Assembly: GCA_013398295.1 (NCBI GenBank)
Contig: VZSF01009053.1
Span: forward strand, 1 to 64,000
Reading direction: 5' to 3'
Source: Chionis minor
Taxonomy: Eukaryota > Chordata > Aves > Charadriiformes > Chionididae
Length of the DNA: 64,000 nt
The notes under the pieces are model-generated. The model saw only the letters and a program-made list of their open reading frames with translations, was not told the origin of the DNA and did no database searches. Shown here piece by piece: positions 46,822 to 60,100 of the stretch (the stretch's first letter is position 1; every line of letters begins with the position of its first letter). The position numbers were made by a program, and so were the translations under genes.

Positions 46822-49800
46822 GTAAGGATGCAAATGTTGTAATAATATTTTAAGCTGGGTTTTTTTTTTTTCCCTTCAATAGTAATGGATGAATTCAGCT
46901 GCTAATGCAGTAACTAGTTAAATACTGCATCACACCAGTGTTTAGAGAATTACTATTTTTGGTAACTTTTGGAACAGATTGTTCGACATGGAGACACATC
47001 TTACGTAACACTCATTAGTTGCTTTAGCTGAGCCACTAAATATGGTTCAAAGATCCGTTATATTTAAGGGGGTGAGTTTGACAAGAAGCAAACTAAACCT
47101 TAGAAAAAGGAAAATAAACCTGTCTGCTTTCAGTAGTTCTTATAAACCATAGAGTCTAATTAGTTTTAAAAAAAACCGAAACAAAAATACCCCTGAATCC
47201 ATCAAGCTCACAAAGTCTTCTCATCGGTGCTGGGAAAGAATGCCAGGCTAGGTATTTGCTGTGATCCATTACAGCCTGAACGTCTGAGTTTGGGAGGACT
47301 TAGGTTCTTCTTTGCCATTGTGACTACTTTTCTTTAAACTAACTGATTAAGGTATAAATCACTTGTGTAGCTGCTGAGAATAATCTGATGCTTACAGAGC
47401 TTTATATGACAATGTGTGATTTTTCTGGCTCTGACTCCACATAGCACTTAACAGCGTGGTTAACTTTTAACATTCTTAAATACTGGTTAAATACAATAGT
47501 CCCGTTGATTTCTGGAGGGGTTCCTTGCACATTGGAACCTTCCGCCGTCTTGAAACCCCGGAAGAGATTTCACTGTGAGAATAGCTGGTGGGAGGAGGAG
47601 GAGATTTGTGAGAGTAGATACAGGGAGATGGTGGGTGAACGGAAAAAACTGTCCTTTGCAAAAGAGATCCCTTGTAAACAAAAATGAGCAGGTACTTTAC
47701 ATTAGCAGTCTGCACAGCTGCAGGGATGCAGGAGGCCTGATAGTGTGAGGGGTGATGGTGGTCTGCAGACTTCTGAAGTATGTTGAACAGTTGTTTGCAA
47801 ATTTTTTGTTTTAACCGTTACGACTGAGACGTTGGGGGAAAAACAGATAGCTTTTGATAATCTCATCTGCTGGTTCAGGTATTCTTTTAAGAGGTATACT
47901 GCATCTATTTAGCTTTAATCTAAAACCTAATTGATTGATAAGCATTCCAGGCAATGCTGGTGGTCTGGGATAATTAGGTACTCAGTATGTGTCTCATCAC
48001 TTTTACATTATAAATACTTAAAAATAATGCTATAATTTCAATAAAACATTCCAGCGCAAGAATTACAGTATGCATTCATTCCTAGATAGGGTAAGAACAC
48101 TTTGCTGTCAGCTCCATGTCTGACAAACTGGCCCCAAATGGAGAGATCGTAATTCATGCTCTGTCATGTCCTATTGCTTGAGGAGTTTATATACAATAGG
48201 ATATTTTTCCTCCGTTTGTGGACTCAGTGTCGGGGTAAGAAAATGTAAGCGGGTGAAATGCCAACCAGATACCTTTTTAAGTGATCTCCGCCCTTTCAGT
48301 TAACTTAAGGGTATGTTTGAGGTTTTTGTTTTTCATGTGCATCCTATGGTGTCTTTCTGTTTGTCTGAAGCATAATATTAAGAAGCTTTTTTTCTTGTGC
48401 TTTTGGGGGAAGAGAGCACGTCAGTGTCCGTGCACGTGAGAAATGGTCGTTTCCTTTTGTAGTGGAAGTTAATGTTGCTACATATTGTAAAACTGCTACC
48501 TCTAAATGTCATGAAGGTAATTTTAGACTAATAAATATACATATGTTAATGAAAAAATGGATTAATAACCAGTGATAGGCAGCTTTATATGTTTTCAAAA
48601 CAAATTGGAGCAAATGTGCATACAGCTTAGGAGTTTTAAATGTAAGTATAGAGCTGACTTACGATTTTTCTCCATTTATACACTTACTGATACTCCTAAC
48701 TAAAACCAGTCTTAAATAATTTGTTGAATATGTGCCCCAAATGGTTTGGGCATCGTTCTTGCTGCTGCAAACAATGTGAGTTTCCTCAAATGTCAAATTT
48801 CTAGGTTGCCTGGGTTTGTTTTCAAATGGCAGATGCGTATTACAAACACTCAGAACTTCTCCTTGGCATTTGGCCAGCGTTTCAGCATCTCCTGCTTGCT
48901 TTTTCCTGTCAGATTCCTTATGGGGTAAGAATAAGAAACTTTTGAATTTACTGTGTTTCCCTCCACCACAAGAACAAACTGATGACATGATGTGGGGTTT
49001 TGAATAATTATCTCCCTGCTTAAAATGGAACCTACTGGAATAAAAAAAACCTCAAAACCAACTATGCGTGTGAGAGAGAGAGAGAATGATTTGACGATCT
49101 TTAGGTTCTTCTGAAATGATAGTCATTATGTAAAAGCTGGGCAAAACACATCTTTGGATGTGATTCTCCCTGGTCTTTCCCAAGTCAAGGTGAAATTGCT
49201 TGGAAGTTTTGCCGTAGTAGTCTTCTGTCCCATCAAGACGTGATTATTAATTTGAAAAACAATAATTTGACGAAGCCTTGGGGAAGGGAGTTGCACTGCA
49301 AGGCACTTGAACATGCATTCTGTACCCAAATATTTTACGTAGGTGGGTAGTACACAAGCTAATGTGAATAACAGATAAGGAAATTAAATTTGCTAACTAT
49401 TATTTTTAATGTCAAGAACAAAAGGAGGAAATGGATGTTACCTTCTTACACTCGCTTCCTTAAAATGGAGCTCTGAACTGTGATTAAAACCTCCATGCTG
49501 GCTGCTCGCTGGGCTGGACCCATGGCAAGGGGGAAATGCGGTGCTTTATCCATCTCACCCTCCCCACCACCAGCTATTGAGGGGCTTCCCTTGAGCGTGG
49601 CTGGCTGCAGCGTGTGCGACAAGCTGAGGTTAGAAGGCTGTTGGCTAACTTTTTTTCCCAATTTTCCCTGGCTTACAGCAGCCCGTACAACTTGCGGCAG
49701 TGAGCAGGGCGCTCGCAGAGGCGCAGACTGGCCTGGCTAGTTGAACTCATACGCTCGGCCGACGATACCTCAGCCCGCTCGCGTTTGAAGAACTGAAAAT

Positions 49801-52030
49801 AGCAGCTGGGCCCCGCTGACGGTGGGACTCTCCTCCTGCTGTCACCCCGCTCAGGTAGCGGAGTCTCCCACCTCCTTCCCAATGTTTCGAGTACATGATC
49901 CCGCGTAGCTCTTTGAGCCGTGTGGCTAATGCTGACAGTCGTGGTTACGCTGGCTGTGCTGTCAGGGGATGACAGCTTTTTCTTCGCTCCCAAGAAAACT
50001 GTCAGTGGGCTTGTTTATCTGAGACGAAGAGATATCTGTCCATGTTCAGTGGAGCTGTCGAATTTGATCCATATTTTATTAGTCATCCTCAGGCAAAATT
50101 GAGAAAGCGTCCATCTTGGCTGGGTTTGTGTAGAAGCCGACTTAGGAACGCTCTATATTCGGCAAATGTATGTGGGTGCATGAGTCCGTACGCTGAGCTC
50201 TGGCAGTGCTAGTGAGACGTCTGGGCGCTTCTGCCCCATGGTTAACCATGATTTGTTGTGATTATATGACTGGGGTTTTTCTGAGGAAAAGCTGTCCAGT
50301 TTGGCCTTGATGGAATCTTTGAAAGTTGCTTTATTATTGTGACTTCTCTGTTGTTTTTTGAATAGGACCTCCTTTGACTAGGACAATTTTGGTTGTTAGT
50401 TTCTCAAGTGAAGCTGCAGCTTTCATTTCATTTTTTCCCTGTTTTCAGCCTCCAGTGTACAGACACTGCTAATTGGTTGTTTTTTAAGCATGGAACCAAT
50501 TTTCTAAAAGTAGCTTCTAACTCACAGATAAGATCTCTTTTGTGTGGTGAAATGTGTTTACTATGAGTAATGAGTACCAAAATTCTGCCAGATTGTTATG
50601 GAAGGGACATTAGATAGTTAAACAACATCTTAAAAATGCTTCTTGTTATAGCGTATGTCATTCCTAATTGCTTTAGCTGTGTAGTTGTTCCAAAAACCAT
50701 TTTAACTAGGTTATGGGTCTTTACTTACCTGTAAGTAAGGAAATTAACCTTTTCTTTTCAACGTAAGGGATTAAAGAGGCTGTGGACTGTGCTACTCTCT
50801 TTAAAGCTCTCCAAATGGCGTACAGGTGATCACCCTGCGATTTATTTGCTGCGCTTCAGGCTTAAGCGATGTGGAACACAACAGTGAAACGCGAATCTGA
50901 ACTGTGGAAATCAGGATTTTTACCTACAGGTCTCGCCCTCCTGGTGGAAGGAGGAGACAAACAGGAGTTGTTTTGGGAAGTCAAGAGTATCAGGACAGGA
51001 AGCGCTGTGCGCCGCCTGCCAGACTGCAGGTACTGGCTCCATCGGTGAAAGGAGCTTCCAGTGGCTCTACCGAGGCTTGTCGTGATTTGCTTAGGCCTTA
51101 GTTTAATTCCTTACTTTGGGGATTCTAATAAGAAGGTTTCTCCAATAAGCAGAATTTCCCCCGTGGTGCCTGCCCTCAAGAATTATGTGCTTACTAACCG
51201 GTGTTGGTGCTTCTGATTTGCATTTACCTTGAAATTTTCTTTTTGACTTGTGATTGATCGTGGTTACTTGCACATTCTGTGTTCTTGAAGACAGGTCTGG
51301 CAACTAATGCGACTAAAAACTTTCGGGTGACTGTAGTTCAAGGTACGGCTATTAAACAATTAAACAATTCAGTGCACTTAGAAATCTAGGCTGGAAACTG
51401 TAAAAGTTTTGTTTGGCAAGTACTTCTCCCTTTCATATACCAGCAAGCTGATCTGGTGCTCTGCAATTGGTATCATGGTTTATATGAAAGTCACGCTTTA
51501 CTGTCTTCTGAGTTTGGTGTTTTTGTTTTTTTTTTTTAAATGTACTTTGTGGGAGGAAGTTCAACAAAATACTATATTCTCAACTTGGGCCTGAGCTTTC
51601 CGACTTCCGGCTCTGCAGTTCTCAGTTGTGCAAGAATAAGCTGAAATATTAGCTCTGCCTTGTTCATCTGCTGTAGCTCAACTAGAATTACAGTGTATTT
51701 AGGTTTCTTTTTTTGGCTTCAACTTGTATTTGCGTGTGGTATGCCTCAAGTTCATGTATAGTCCATAGTCTAGAGTCTGGTTTTTTTAAGTATGAGAGCT
51801 TTAACCAACTGGGTAGCTGTCGTGCTACAAGAAAAGGAGTATAATTTATTACTGTTCACTTCATCCGATTGCTCAATCTCTTCATGTGTAGAGCTGAGAT
51901 CACACAAATTCCAGGACCTTAGAGGATGTGGATGTTTCCAGACACTACTGCTCTCATGTGAATGGATCTAGGAAGCAACTTTGCTTCCCAAGATCAAATT
52001 AGGGTATCTCTTAGTAATTGATAATTTGAT
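46822..52030 (+). other. PIAS1: PIAS1 intron 2, first part
   Basis: Intronic sequence beginning with the donor gtaagg. I see no exon or recognised transposon. A GA microsatellite occurs at about 49072-49085. GC-richer patches at about 49490-49890 and 50920-51080 have short unrelated open frames. Confidence 0.45.
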
Positions 52031-52032
52031 AA

Positions 52033-52092
52033 GGAGTTGGGCGCAGTGATCCTCGTGGGTCCCTTCCAACTCAGGATATTCTATGACTGTAA
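52033..52092 (+). mobile_element. CR1 LINE 3'-end fragment
   Basis: The words 'gcagtgatcctcgtgggtcccttccaactcaggatattctatgac' match the CR1 3' terminus in sense, including the start of the tail. Only about 60 bases remain because of 5' truncation. Confidence 0.8.
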
Positions 52093-53500
52093 TTAAAGCT
52101 TTTAGTAGAAGGAATTATGGCAAACCATGTGGTTGACTCAAAGCATGTGAGTAATCCATTAGTAATCGGTGAGCCAATGTAAGCTTGGGGTGGGATCCCT
52201 TCCGAGTGCTCGGAGAGCCTGAGGCCTCCAAGTGGTGCTCGCACAGCATGAGAGAGGAAGCCGTGCTACTGCAGTGGTTTTTTTTTTTTTTAAGATTTCC
52301 TCTTGCAACCAAGATGTTGAAGTTGTTGGAAATGCTGCTGGGACTTGGAAGTCTTCAGTAACTTGGAATCTTTTAGCAATACTTTAATCTCCCTTTATGA
52401 TGGCTTTTAGAAAAAGATGATATGGGTTATGCTGATCGTGGTAGAGAGCTTACTAGGAACTCTTATCTAATCATGAACTTTAAGCCTGCTTTTCTGCCTT
52501 TCCTGTTAGGTCTCTAAAACTCGCCATTTTCTTGGTGAGAGTAAAAACGCACCAGCAGCAGGATACCCCGCGTAGGGAGGTGGCAGTCGTAGCTTTTTAG
52601 TGGTGCTCATAGGAAGTGTTAACTGCGGTCGGTGCTCTTGGAATAGAAGCTGAAGTTTTCAAGCCTGATGGCAGCGGTTGAGTTCTGGGCCGTATATTTA
52701 GGTGTCTAAAGAAATCAAGGGACTTGAGTGTGGATGATCCAGCGATGTTCCTTCCCTGTGGTGGAATGATGGCGCGGACGTGCGCTGGAGATGGGCAGGC
52801 CCGGGATGGGCAGCGGCAGAGGAGAGCTGGGGTGGGTGGGAGGGTGGAGAGTTCTGGCACTGGTGGTTGGCATGAAATTGTCCCTTAATACTTACTATAG
52901 GTTTTTGGATATCCTCATCGCTCAGAAATGCGCTAATAGATGACTGATTAAAAAACATAATCAAATATAAATATCTGGCCAATGGCACAGAGTTTCCAGC
53001 TGATCTATTCTGTTTATACAACGTATCATAGGGAGTTATAAAATACGTAATACTTATGAATTAATTGTAGCCCTTGGAGTATTTCCAGGCTATTTTCATA
53101 TATAAATTTAGGCACGATTTCAAATAAGCTCCTTTCATGCCTTTACACCCCCTGCCTTTCCCAGCCCCAGCGTAGCTCTGCCTGTTCCTTCTGAGTATTA
53201 ACTGTTAAAAGCTTAGGTGGAACAGAATCTAAAAATGATCTTGAGTGACAAATGCAGCGGTCTGGCCGGAACAGGAGCTCAGTTTTCCATCTGGTTTAAG
53301 CTGAAGAAGGTGAACATTAATGCAGTGTATTGGTGAGTGTAGTGCAGTTTTAACCTGTGGAAGTGGGTTAAGAGCTGGTCACTGCTGTCAAGGAAAGAAT
53401 GATTTGTATGTTTACTAAAACGCTTCCCTTCAAGTAGATTTTTTTGAAGTGTTTTGAAATGTTCAGGTTATACAGCATCCATTGTGATAAGTGACTGAAG
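52093..53500 (+). other. PIAS1: PIAS1 intron 2, middle part
   Basis: No recognised feature. A G-rich patch lies at about 52760-52860. The rest is AT-rich. Confidence 0.4.
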
Positions 53501-53504
53501 TGAA

Positions 53505-53810
53505 GTGGCCGAGATGTCACAGCGAGTGACGAAGCAGAAGGGGGGACCCGGGGTTTCTGGTGGGGCTGGAGGTGAGCTGGGGGCACGCCACGCTTCTGCT
53601 CGGCCTCGGGCGGCCTCCGCCTGCCGCGTCACCTGCCCCGGCTCTGGCCGTCAGCGAGAGCCTCCTCCGCCGTCCGGGGAAGAGCGGGGCTCTCCGAGGA
53701 GGGCTCTGGCTGGGACGGGCCCGATGCCGCAGGCTGCCAGTGAATTTAACGGGCAGCAGGAAATCAGGGCTGCGGTGGGCAGTCGCTTAAAAGGTGCTGC
53801 TGGTTGATTC
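53505..53810. promoter_or_regulatory. Small intragenic GC/CpG islet in intron 2
   Basis: About 300 bases stand out from AT-rich flanks by high GC with several CpGs (cgcgtcacc, gcctcgggcggcctccgcc). A plus-strand open frame of 100 codons (53505-53807) is R, G, P and A rich and unrecognised. It is most likely a consequence of composition. The islet could be an internal promoter, an enhancer or an unknown exon; the donor-like ggag|gtgagc near 53570 is compatible with the last but is weak. Confidence 0.35.
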
Positions 53811-54059
53811 CAGAAGATGGCAGGAGCTTGGTGCTGAGAGGTTGTGGTTAATAGAAAGGAAGTGTTTATGTATAAACACTTGCATTACCCAGGAACTTCA
53901 TAAATTGTGGTGGTTTTAAAAGGGCTAATGATACATCCCGAGATGTCGTAGATCCCCCATTAAGGTGTATCCTCTCATCATTTCTCTGCCATGGAGCTGC
54001 CTGGTTTCTGCTCGTATACAGCTATTGCGATATACCGTACGTGGGCGTTCGATCTCGCC

Positions 54060-54115
54060 CCCAAAACCTCTTGTATAAATGACCCCCCTTCAGGATTGAT
54101 GCAAGAGGTTTTGGG
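54060..54115. ncRNA. Candidate hairpin (pre-miRNA-like inverted repeat)
   Basis: Perfect 14-base arms, CCCAAAACCTCTTG (54060-54073) and CAAGAGGTTTTGGG (54102-54115), face each other. Pairing continues inward: one G-T wobble, A-T, T-A, one A-G mismatch, then A-T, A-T, T-A. This gives a stem of about 21 steps with one mismatch and a loop of about 14 bases (54081-54094). Pairing stops abruptly outside the arms, so the structure is shorter at its base than a typical pri-miRNA. Alternatives are a remnant of transposon terminal inverted repeats or a cruciform-prone site. It is equally possible on either strand. Expression is unknown. Confidence 0.4.
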
Positions 54116-57100
54116 CAAACTACGTTATGTCTGTGTAGCATTGTGTTAGGGATTTCCTGGCCTCTGCTGCAGTTGAACGTAATTCAAAGCCTGTCTTGAA
54201 TTTTACTTTTTGAAAAGGTAAACGTTTTCTGTGCCTTAATCTAGGCGCAGTAATTTTGGTCTAGCTTGGAGGCAGTGTATTAAGTTTTCCGCACTGATAC
54301 TTGAAAAAGGATTGAACATAAATTGATACAGTGCCTTCTGTTGTTTAAAATAAAAAGAAAAATGCCTGTGCTGCAACAAAATGAGGTGTCTTACCTATCT
54401 GAGGAAGATAAGCAAGAATTATCCATGTGTTGGGCTGACAACTTCTACAATGTTTAGGTTTTTCTGGTTAATATGTTTACAAATTTAACTGATCAAAATG
54501 ATGTACTGTATCAGGTTAGTGAATAACCGATTAGACATCTCTTGTTTATCTTACAGCATGTAGCAAAAATTTGCTATAGTCCTGGTACTCTTATTTAACA
54601 GAACTATTTTTGCCTCCGGAAATAAACATGCTATTATTGGAAATCACTGGCAATGGGCCAATTCAATGATACCTTTTCTCATGGCCTGAACTTAGGCAGT
54701 TATTGCAGTATAAAGTGCATGTTTAATTTTAGTCCAAGTATCTTTCTGTATTGGAAAGTAATATATTCCCTTCGCTATTTAATAAGCTGCACTTGGTGAT
54801 GATAGATGCAAAAGATTAACCTTAGTATATTGGCAGAATGATGGTCAGCTGCAGTTGCATTAGGAGGCCTTGTCGCCTCAACAGTGTGATAACATAAGAT
54901 TCAGTAAAGATTTTAAGGTATCTGTTCTTGAATGGAAATTTAGAGACTGGCTTTTTCTCAAGGCAGCAAGAGGTATTTTACTGCAGAAAGATTGTGTGGC
55001 TATTTTTAGCCGTGGGTACTGGTGAGGTGGAACAGAATATTTTTAGAGCTGTAGAAAATGCAGCCACTCAAGCTGGGCTCTTTTTTTTCACTCTAGTGCT
55101 ATAGGGTTTTTCCAAAATTAAGAACAAAATGGGTGGGAAATGTTTTTTGTGTGTCATTATTATTACTTATATAAGTAATGTATTCAATGTCTACACACAT
55201 GTATGTATATACACATTCATAGAGAATTTCAAGTGTTTTGGTTCCGTGAATGATATTGTCATGTATTAAAGTAGTATTTGCTCAATTTCTGAAAACTCAT
55301 TACTTATGTGAAGTTTTTGACAAAACATTCAACCAGCAAGGCGTAATTGGGTCGCTCTCACTTAATATGTAGCAATCCCATATGCTGTTTGGATTGTTAC
55401 TTGAATGAGGTAAGCCCGAAACAATTCAGGAAACCGTGGAGATAGTGAATTGGTAAGAAGAATAGCTTTGAAGAAGAAACTTTGCTCTGTAATATTTCTG
55501 CTACGTTTTAGGCATTTTAGAGTGTGTTGTACTAAAGCTGGGGTCCTGCAGAGGCAATGGACCTGAGCTTGTGCTGGTTCTTACTAAGTGTATGTACATG
55601 TTTACAAGAAAATGTGAATTTTATTCATTGCTTTTCCTGGATTTAAGCTGAATGAATGAAGTAGTAAATACTCCCCTCTGCCCGCCCCTCTTCAGCACCC
55701 CCTCAAAAATGGTGACATTCCGGTAAGATGAGAAGTGGATCTTTATACGGCTTGTCTGAAACTGTTCTTGTTGACACCCATTTAATTACATAAGTCTTCT
55801 TGAAAAGCTTTTTATTATATTTTCAAAACCTGTCCTTTCAGATTTCTGAATTATTCAGGAAACTTTTTAGCAGGAAGGTAAAGCAATGCTTGTGATTCAT
55901 GGTATTTTTTTAAATTAGTGTGCCTTTGTTCTTTGTATGTAAATTAAAAAAAAAAGTCCATTAGGCATTTGTGCATTGTACCTCCTTTCTGAGACTGCAA
56001 AGGAGACGTGGCCTATAAACCACTCTTGACTAAGGTCCAAGCTCTGTACCATTCAGAGAGTGCTAAAGAAAAGGTTATAAAATTTAATAATTCGTAGTTA
56101 TGAAGAAAAAGCACCAAACCCCCCCAAAAAACATTTCTGGCAACTTTTTAAAGAATGTTCATGTTAACCCTGTTGTCCTGGCTAGATTCCAGCTTTATTA
56201 GATTATAAATTCTATTTTAATCCACTCGGTTTTCAACTGGAAATCTATTTTTGCCTTTCTTTTGTTAAATAATAAGTTGTTTGCAGAGCATGGTTGCATG
56301 TTTCTAGCCATCAAAATTATTTTATTGTAGAAAACTATGTATTTTCATATTTCTGGTTTTAATCATACTCCAGAACTTTAAAAGTAAACAATGTGCTGGA
56401 CTTGGCCAGGGTCTGTTTGGTGTTCCTAAACACAGCAGATACACCAGACGAATTAACAGAAATCTGTTAGCTTTTCTACACTCTTAAATTCCAGATTTAA
56501 TTTCTCTTCCTAAGAAATCTGAAGTCCTTAGAAAGAGGGGAGTTTGTATAGTTATAGATGAGCTTGGAAGCGTAGTATTTAATAGTAAAGCTGCTAAATT
56601 AAACGTTTAATATGTTTTGTTGAAATTTGCATGCATCGTTTGTAGGATAAGGAGATCTAGAAATAATAGACATGGATATAAAAAGATTGCGCGAAAACAT
56701 ATGGGAGAAGATTAGAGAAAACCACAAAGAAAAAACATATTTCATTTTCCTTCTAGAGGATGCTTTTGGTTTTGTTTGCTGCATATCCCCCTCCCTCCTA
56801 GGCAAGCCCCAGCCACACAGCCAAGGTCGTCGTCGTCGTCCTCCTCCTCCGTAGCCTGTTCCTTCCGTGTCCCCCGCTCCCCCAGGACAAACCGCCTCTC
56901 AGCTCTGCTTTGCCATAGGACATGAGGCAGCAAAAGGAGCAGGCAGCTGGTTTTCACGTCGTTATGAAGCTGTTGGCTTTTCCTTGCCATATTTAAGTGC
57001 TTGGAGTAACTCCAGCTGCAGAGTCATGGTGCGTTTCACCCTCCCTTCCTTTCCACAGCCCGGCTGCAAATGCCGCTCCGGCGCAGGGAGCCGGGTTCCC

Positions 57101-60100
57101 TGTGCCGTGGGCGGGTGGGAGCGGCAATTGTGGGATCTTAGCTGAAAGCTAGAAAATGGAACTCATGCTTTTAATCACCACAGCCCTTGGAAAATTCACC
57201 TGTGCTTTCAAATGTGATAGCCTAATGTGTTCGCCGTTGTTCCTGACCTCTTCTACAAGTTTTGTGTCTGTGTTCAATGGATGATGTTTGTTCTGTGCAT
57301 ACTTTGTTCTTGCCATTTCGTAATATTGTGCTGCATGTAAAGATGAAAATTACGTCTTTATAATTGGCTGAAATGTGTTTGTACCTAAAGGTTAGACTTG
57401 CTTATGGTAGCACACGCTGAATCGAGCAATTGGTGTTTAAATTTGCTCTTTTTCTGGTTGGTAGTTAAACGTCCAGGGGGCAGAGCTGTATCCTAATACG
57501 AGTTCAAGAGCCTGACCATGGTGCAGCCTTAGTTTAGAGTAACGTAGCTTCTTCTTTGTCTTCCTCTGTACTGCTCAATCTGTCAAAGAGTTTTGAAATC
57601 TTTTGATTGGCTTTTGGATCATCTTTGCCTAATTACCAAGTAGTTTCTTCCTTCTTTGCAATTTGGCCGTGCTCCCGCAGTAATCACGATTGCTTGTACA
57701 CAAAAGCCCTGTAGTGAAAACACAGTGTGTGTATATTAATGCTGGTTTACAGCTCAGAAAAGATGAAGCAGGTTGTGATGAAGTACATCTCCCATCGCTG
57801 GGGACTGTGGATCTACCAGCTCGTAGACTTTTCGCTTGCAGTTGGGAAGATGAGCGCGTCTGAAGTGGGTGGCCAGCGCGAGAAGAAACCTTGGAGGCCT
57901 TTTTATTCTCGGTCTAAACCGACAGTGTTAAAACCAACCAACCAGCCTCCCCTCGAGCCCAAAGCCTTCCTCCTTGCCTTTTTCATTTCAGGTGGATTGT
58001 AGTTAAGGGTAAATACATTAACTGTAATGTGCACAGTGCGGTTATTCGTAACGCTCAGATTTCTGTGGTATTTTAACAGCCATGAGTTTGAAGTGGCCAT
58101 TTCTGTTGCAAAACCCTTTGATTCAAACCGGGGCTGTTGACTGTCTTATAAACGTGCTAGAACTGTAACGCATGAAGGCAACGGGAGTTATGAAAGCTCC
58201 CATGTCAGCACTCAAGAATGTACTTTTTCGGTTTCTGCCATTTTAACATATAATGCTTTATTTTGGCCAATATAAGAGCATGATGAAACTGAATACAGAA
58301 GTTAGAAACCCACTTTTCAAGATCACATAACAACGTTTAGCAAAAATAAGCCTTGCGTTAATACCAACCGGTAACGAACAGAGGAAACGGATTGAATTTT
58401 GGGACCTTTGCTGTTTTGCTAACAGTTATTTTGCTCCTCCCTTCCTTCTGAGGCTTGCAAAAATCCTTATTACCTGCTTGATTCTTATCTTTAATTTGGG
58501 GATGCTGCGAAACCAAAAGAGGCGAAAAGATGAGCAGCTGAAAAGGAAAAAGATTGCTTGGGAAACTTGGGTTTAGACTTTTGATAATTGCTGTTTCACT
58601 TCTTTGGATAATTAAGTTTTAAATGAAGGTAGCTTTAGTTAAATGTTCAGCAGCCTTGTTCTTCAGTTAAAGGTGTTTGACTTCACAATGAATGTTTGTG
58701 AAGGCCTTCCAGAACTTCTCTGATAAAGCCAAACCCAACAATTTCTAAAAGCAAATAATACATGTGAGGAAAATAAAACCAGCAGATGAAGACCACCTTT
58801 AACCATGTAAAAATACGAAATAATAACTTGGATTCATTCAGTTCTCTGGTCTGCTGCTAATTCATCTTTTGTTGATGACAGTATAGAATTCTGATCTTTC
58901 CATTTATAACTAAAAATAGGTATAAAATTATGTTGAAGACTAAATATTATAACAGATTTTCATTGTTAATTGTATACATTGTGTTTCTATTTCCTGCAAA
59001 TTTTTACATTGTGATACCACGGGTGGCTGTCATCTTAAGCCCTGCATGTTTCTCATTTGAAGAAATGTAATTGAAAGTGTATTAAAATAAAAATAGATGT
59101 TGGATACTGTAGGAACGAGTGTCTTAACATTAACTTGAGGCTGTACGTTGCACCCTCGCCCAGATGGTGCTTTTGGACATTGCAGTAGAACTTATTATCG
59201 GGGGAAAAAAAAGGAAATATATGCATAGAAAGACAGAAAAAGTTCTTTATGTGACATAATGCTTTTAAAAAGATCTATTATTGCTAGTATTTTCACAAAA
59301 GTTGCTGTTTGGTATATATTACCTATTCTTGCCCATCTAGCTTTAGAGCAACTGATAATGAGCGGCGTGTGGTTGGTGCGTGTAATGTAATAAAATGCAC
59401 AGATCTTGCAGCATTGTCATGCAAGAGAGAGAGAAATGTAATTTTGTGAGATTGCTGCTGTTAATATTTATACTAAGTCAATGTCTATTCTGTTGTTGGT
59501 TCCAACCCACCACATGCTGTTTTTAACAAAATAGCTGAAGTATCACCCTGAAGTATTCACTCATCCGTCACTCAAGGATGAGTCAGGAAGTGTATTATAG
59601 TAAAACAAAAAATGATAAATTTATTGAGTGTTTAATACACAATTGTAACCTTAAAAAATTATTAAGAATAATGAAATTGAATGGCAAGCTTCTTACAACT
59701 TTCACTTCAATACGTGTGTTGATGACTATGCTGAACAGTTCTCTGGGGAGATGATGCTTCTCTCTTTTTTTTTTTTTAATTTTGTTTTTTAAAAAAGCCT
59801 TTTTTATTGCCACTGTGTGTGATTCTGTACTGCAGTGGTGCCTGTAGCACTGGTGAAGGGATGTGTTTTAGATATAAGCACTATTTTGGAGATGTTTAAC
59901 ATTTCTTTGATTTTTCAGCAGGTGCATTAATTCTTAAGTACTGTTTGTTTTGTTATGGAGCCCTATGGCACAGTTGAAGGATTTTAAAAAGAGATCTCTT
60001 ATTTGGGTATCTCAGGAGTTGTTTGCATATTATGTATTTGGTGCATTTAATTCCGTAAAATATCTTACTGAAACATGAGAAGTTGCATGTGTTGTACTTC

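Noticed and set aside
53505..53807. Open frame of 100 codons in intron 2
   Set aside because: Simple R/G/P/A-rich translation caused by the GC islet. Kept as a composition finding, not as a gene.
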